Below, piece after piece: positions 55,711 through 57,509 of a stretch of DNA of 57,509 nt (positions are counted from its first letter, which is position 1; every line of letters begins with the position of its first letter). This DNA comes from Candidatus Methylaffinis lahnbergensis (lineage in GTDB: Bacteria > Pseudomonadota > Alphaproteobacteria > Rhizobiales > Beijerinckiaceae). The position numbers and the translations under genes were made by a program. The notes under the pieces were generated by a model. It was not told the DNA's origin and did no database searches. It saw only the letters and a list, made by a program, of their open reading frames with translations. Location: the NCBI GenBank assembly GCA_002890675.1, contig PEFW01000017.1:1-57509 (forward strand), given 5' to 3'.

Positions 55711-56268
55711 TTGCGCGGCGATGGGCGAGAAAAGGAGTGTGCCCTGCTGATGCGTGCCAGCAATGCCGGCGACGCGGATTCCTACCGGCGTCTCCTGCTG
55801 CAATTGACGCCGGTGCTTCGCGCGGTGGCGCGCCGGGGCCTTGCCAGTGCCGGAATGGCCGATACCGACGCCGAGGACGTTGTGCAGGAGACGCTGCTTG
55901 CGATTCATCTCAAGCGGCAAAGCTGGGACGAGGATGCGCCGATTGGCCCATGGCTTCGGGCCATCGCGCGCCATAAAATGATCGATGCGCTGCGCCGACG
56001 CGGCCGCCGGATCGGCCTTCCTCTCGACGACTTCGCCGAAGTCTTGGCCGGCGACGAAAGTGAACCAAGCATGCTCGTCGCCGACGTCGATCGTCATCTC
56101 GCATATCTGTCGGCCGGGCAACGCAAGGTCGTGCGGGCCGTTGCCGTCGATGGCGCCTCAATTAGCGAGGCGGCGGCGCGTCTTTCGATGACCAATGGAG
56201 CCGTCCGGGTGGCCCTGCATCGCGGGCTCGCGGCGCTCGCCGCGAAATTCAACATGGAGGAAACGTGA
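55711..56268 (+). CDS. sigF: ECF RNA polymerase sigma factor (SigF-like)
   Basis: The protein has 185 aa from TTG 55711 with GAGGGAA upstream. Region 2 has DTDAEDVVQETLLAIH and PWLRAIARHKMIDALRRRGR. Region 4 has YLSAGQRKVVRAVAVDG and SISEAAARLSMTNGAVRVAL. The downstream overlap with an NrsF gene identifies it as the SigF/NrsF class, which in Caulobacter responds to metals such as chromate. The symbol is by that context. Confidence 0.85.
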   Translation: MRGDGREKECALLMRASNAGDADSYRRLLLQLTPVLRAVARRGLASAGMADTDAEDVVQETLLAIHLKRQSWDEDAPIGPWLRAIARHKMIDALRRRGRRIGLPLDDFAEVLAGDESEPSMLVADVDRHLAYLSAGQRKVVRAVAVDGASISEAAARLSMTNGAVRVALHRGLAALAAKFNMEET

Positions 56269-56903
56269 AGACCGGCGATCTCATCCGCGCCCTTGCCGCC
56301 GACAGCGAGGTCCACCCAATGCCGCCGGGCCGGGCCTTGGCGCTTGCCTTGATTCCGGGCGTCGCGATCGCGTTGGGCCTCCATTTCGCGGTCCTCGGGC
56401 TCTGGCCGCATCTCTTCACTCTGCTCGGCGAGCCGCGGCTTCTGTGCAAGCTTTGCCTCACCTTCTTGCTGGCGGCTCTTTCCGGCGCGCTGGTCGCGCG
56501 CATTGGGACACCCGGCGCGGGTATCGGCCGCATAACCCTCTTGCTGGCGATCGTGCCGGTCTTGCTGGCGGCCGCCAACCTCGCGGAACTCCTCGTTGTT
56601 CCGGCCGCCGAATGGGGCCAAAGACTTGTGGGCACCAATGCGGTATTCTGCTTGAAGCACATCCCGTTTCTTGCCGCGGCGCCGCTCGTTGCCTCTTTGC
56701 TCGCGTTGCGCCAAGGAGCGCCGGAGCATCCTGCCCTTGCCGGAGCGGCGGCCGGCCTCTTCGCCGGGGCGATCGGCGCGCATTTGTACGCCACGCATTG
56801 CCCGGACGATTCGCCGCTTTTCGTGGCCGCCTGGTACACCTTGGCGATTGGCATCGTCGCCGCTGTCGGCGCCGTGGCGGGGTCCCGCTGCCTGCGCTGG
56901 TGA
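56265..56903 (+). CDS. nrsF: NrsF-type (DUF1109) anti-sigma membrane protein
   Basis: The protein has 212 aa with six predicted helices and a short cytoplasmic N-terminus (MKTGDLIRALAADSEVHPMP). Cys are placed in LLCKLCLTF, NAVFCLKHIPFL and ATHCPDDS; conserved Cys of NrsF are thought to sense the inducer. It overlaps the sigma gene by 4 nt. It should hold the sigma factor at the membrane until stress releases it. Confidence 0.85.
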   Translation: MKTGDLIRALAADSEVHPMPPGRALALALIPGVAIALGLHFAVLGLWPHLFTLLGEPRLLCKLCLTFLLAALSGALVARIGTPGAGIGRITLLLAIVPVLLAAANLAELLVVPAAEWGQRLVGTNAVFCLKHIPFLAAAPLVASLLALRQGAPEHPALAGAAAGLFAGAIGAHLYATHCPDDSPLFVAAWYTLAIGIVAAVGAVAGSRCLRW

Positions 56904-57017
56904 ATGGTATTTTTGCTTCGATTCACGGAGCAAGGCGCGGGGCTGGCCTTAAGGCTCGACGCGGATCATGAAACCTTCCGGATTTTGCCGTCGGCCGTTC
57001 CGATCATCCACGAAGGA

Positions 57018-57509
57018 TCAATGCGAATGCGGTAACAATGTATCGGGAATCCGCGGGTGCGTAAGTCCACCCTCTTTTATCCATCGCCGGGTATTATCCG
57101 CCGCCCTTTCGATCAATTGGTCAGCGCAGGAGAAATCGAAGGGCGAAATATCGAGGGGACACAGATTGGGAACAGTGAAAACATCGATCACCCCCGCGAG
57201 CTCCTTCATGTCCCGCACCATTTGATTAGCTATCATCAGGGTGATCGCATGCAGCGCCCGCGCGATCGCGCCACTCGGAGGCGCGTGGATGGCGCAAGCA
57301 AAACCTGCTGGAAAGGCGATAATGCGAGTGGCGCCCAACTTGGCTGCCATGAGGATCGGCGTGTTGCTCGCTACCGCGCCGTCCATGAGGTGGTCTTCGC
57401 CAATGTGAACTGGTGGAAAGGCTCCGGGGATCGCCGCGCTCGCCATGATCGCGTCGATGGCTGGGCCGGAGGAGAGACAAACCGCAGAGCCGCCAAGATT
57501 CGTAGCGAT
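57018..57509 (-). CDS. Patatin-like phospholipase, C-terminal part (runs off window)
   Basis: The open frame from the window edge to the stop at 57018 encodes 163 residues. IMASAAIPGAFPPVHIGEDHLMDGAVASNTP contains the catalytic Asp of patatins in the DGA motif. The GxSxG serine would lie upstream, outside the window. Members are acyl hydrolases acting on membrane lipids. A short Cys-free tail follows. Confidence 0.75.
   Translation of the reverse strand: MATNLGGSAVCLSSGPAIDAIMASAAIPGAFPPVHIGEDHLMDGAVASNTPILMAAKLGATRIIAFPAGFACAIHAPPSGAIARALHAITLMIANQMVRDMKELAGVIDVFTVPNLCPLDISPFDFSCADQLIERAADNTRRWIKEGGLTHPRIPDTLLPHSH

Noticed and set aside
1..57509. CRISPR array or rRNA operon
   Set aside because: No regularly spaced repeats and no rRNA-like conserved segments were seen on either strand.

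Overview
The window looks like chromosomal DNA of a GC-rich alphaproteobacterium of the order Hyphomicrobiales (Rhizobiales), most like the Beijerinckiaceae/Methylocella group. This rests on the gene set: a DUF5330 gene followed by sufE and a convergent MucR regulator, DUF1150, sdhCDAB, a fused ATP-grasp/alpha-E protein with a transglutaminase, a SigF/NrsF pair and a DivJ-like kinase. The genus call is inference, because there is no rRNA or species marker here.

Layout. 0-9.4 kb: an IS630 tail, a peptidoglycan-binding protein and DivJ-like kinase, DUF5330-sufE, mucR, oligopeptidase B, a two-helix membrane protein and sodB. 10-20.7 kb: parE, a small graveyard (a frameshifted gene, a possible sRNA with terminator, an IS110 relic), then serB-pxpA-[foreign gene]-pxpB-pxpC and lepA. 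20.7-23.3 kb: an islet of unknown, mostly broken genes between lepA and coaBC. 23.5-35.9 kb: coaBC-dut-rrf2, DUF1150, an alpha/beta hydrolase, a split PiT phosphate transporter, a His-rich peptide, an SDR epimerase-queG-GST run, a nitronate monooxygenase-like gene and a glutamate-receptor-type potassium channel. 36-43 kb: DUF1614 between two copies of a transglutaminase 3' end, the transglutaminase, the ATP-grasp/alpha-E fusion, mogA, a decayed gene and an esterase-like protein with no nucleophile serine. 43.3-47.5 kb: sdhC-sdhD-sdhA-[broken GIY-YIG gene]-sdhB. 47.6-51.6 kb: a lytic transglycosylase, ftsE without ftsX, a malonyl-CoA synthetase stub, bfd-bfr and a split metallo-beta-lactamase gene. 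51.7-57.5 kb: tRNA-Ser, a 3' half of tRNA-Lys, TetR, several truncated genes and IS630/LysR pieces, sigF-nrsF with its promoter motif, and a patatin-like gene running off the end.

The most unusual theme is that core operons are interrupted by nuclease-fold or unknown genes that are themselves broken. The clearest cases are a GIY-YIG gene between sdhA and sdhB (one in-frame stop, one homopolymer frameshift, and a TGA overlapping the sdhB ATG) and a nuclease-like gene between pxpA and pxpB (in-frame amber, with readable sequence for 88 codons beyond it). A second GIY-YIG relic lies after lepA. Two parS-like palindromes, a tRNA-Lys 3' fragment and a repeat-bracketed DUF1614 gene add evidence of insertion and rearrangement.

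About a dozen genes are disrupted. Some single-base indels lie in short homopolymers and could be assembly errors. The nonsense codons, truncations and internal deletions are harder to explain that way. No CRISPR array, rRNA operon or integrase was seen.
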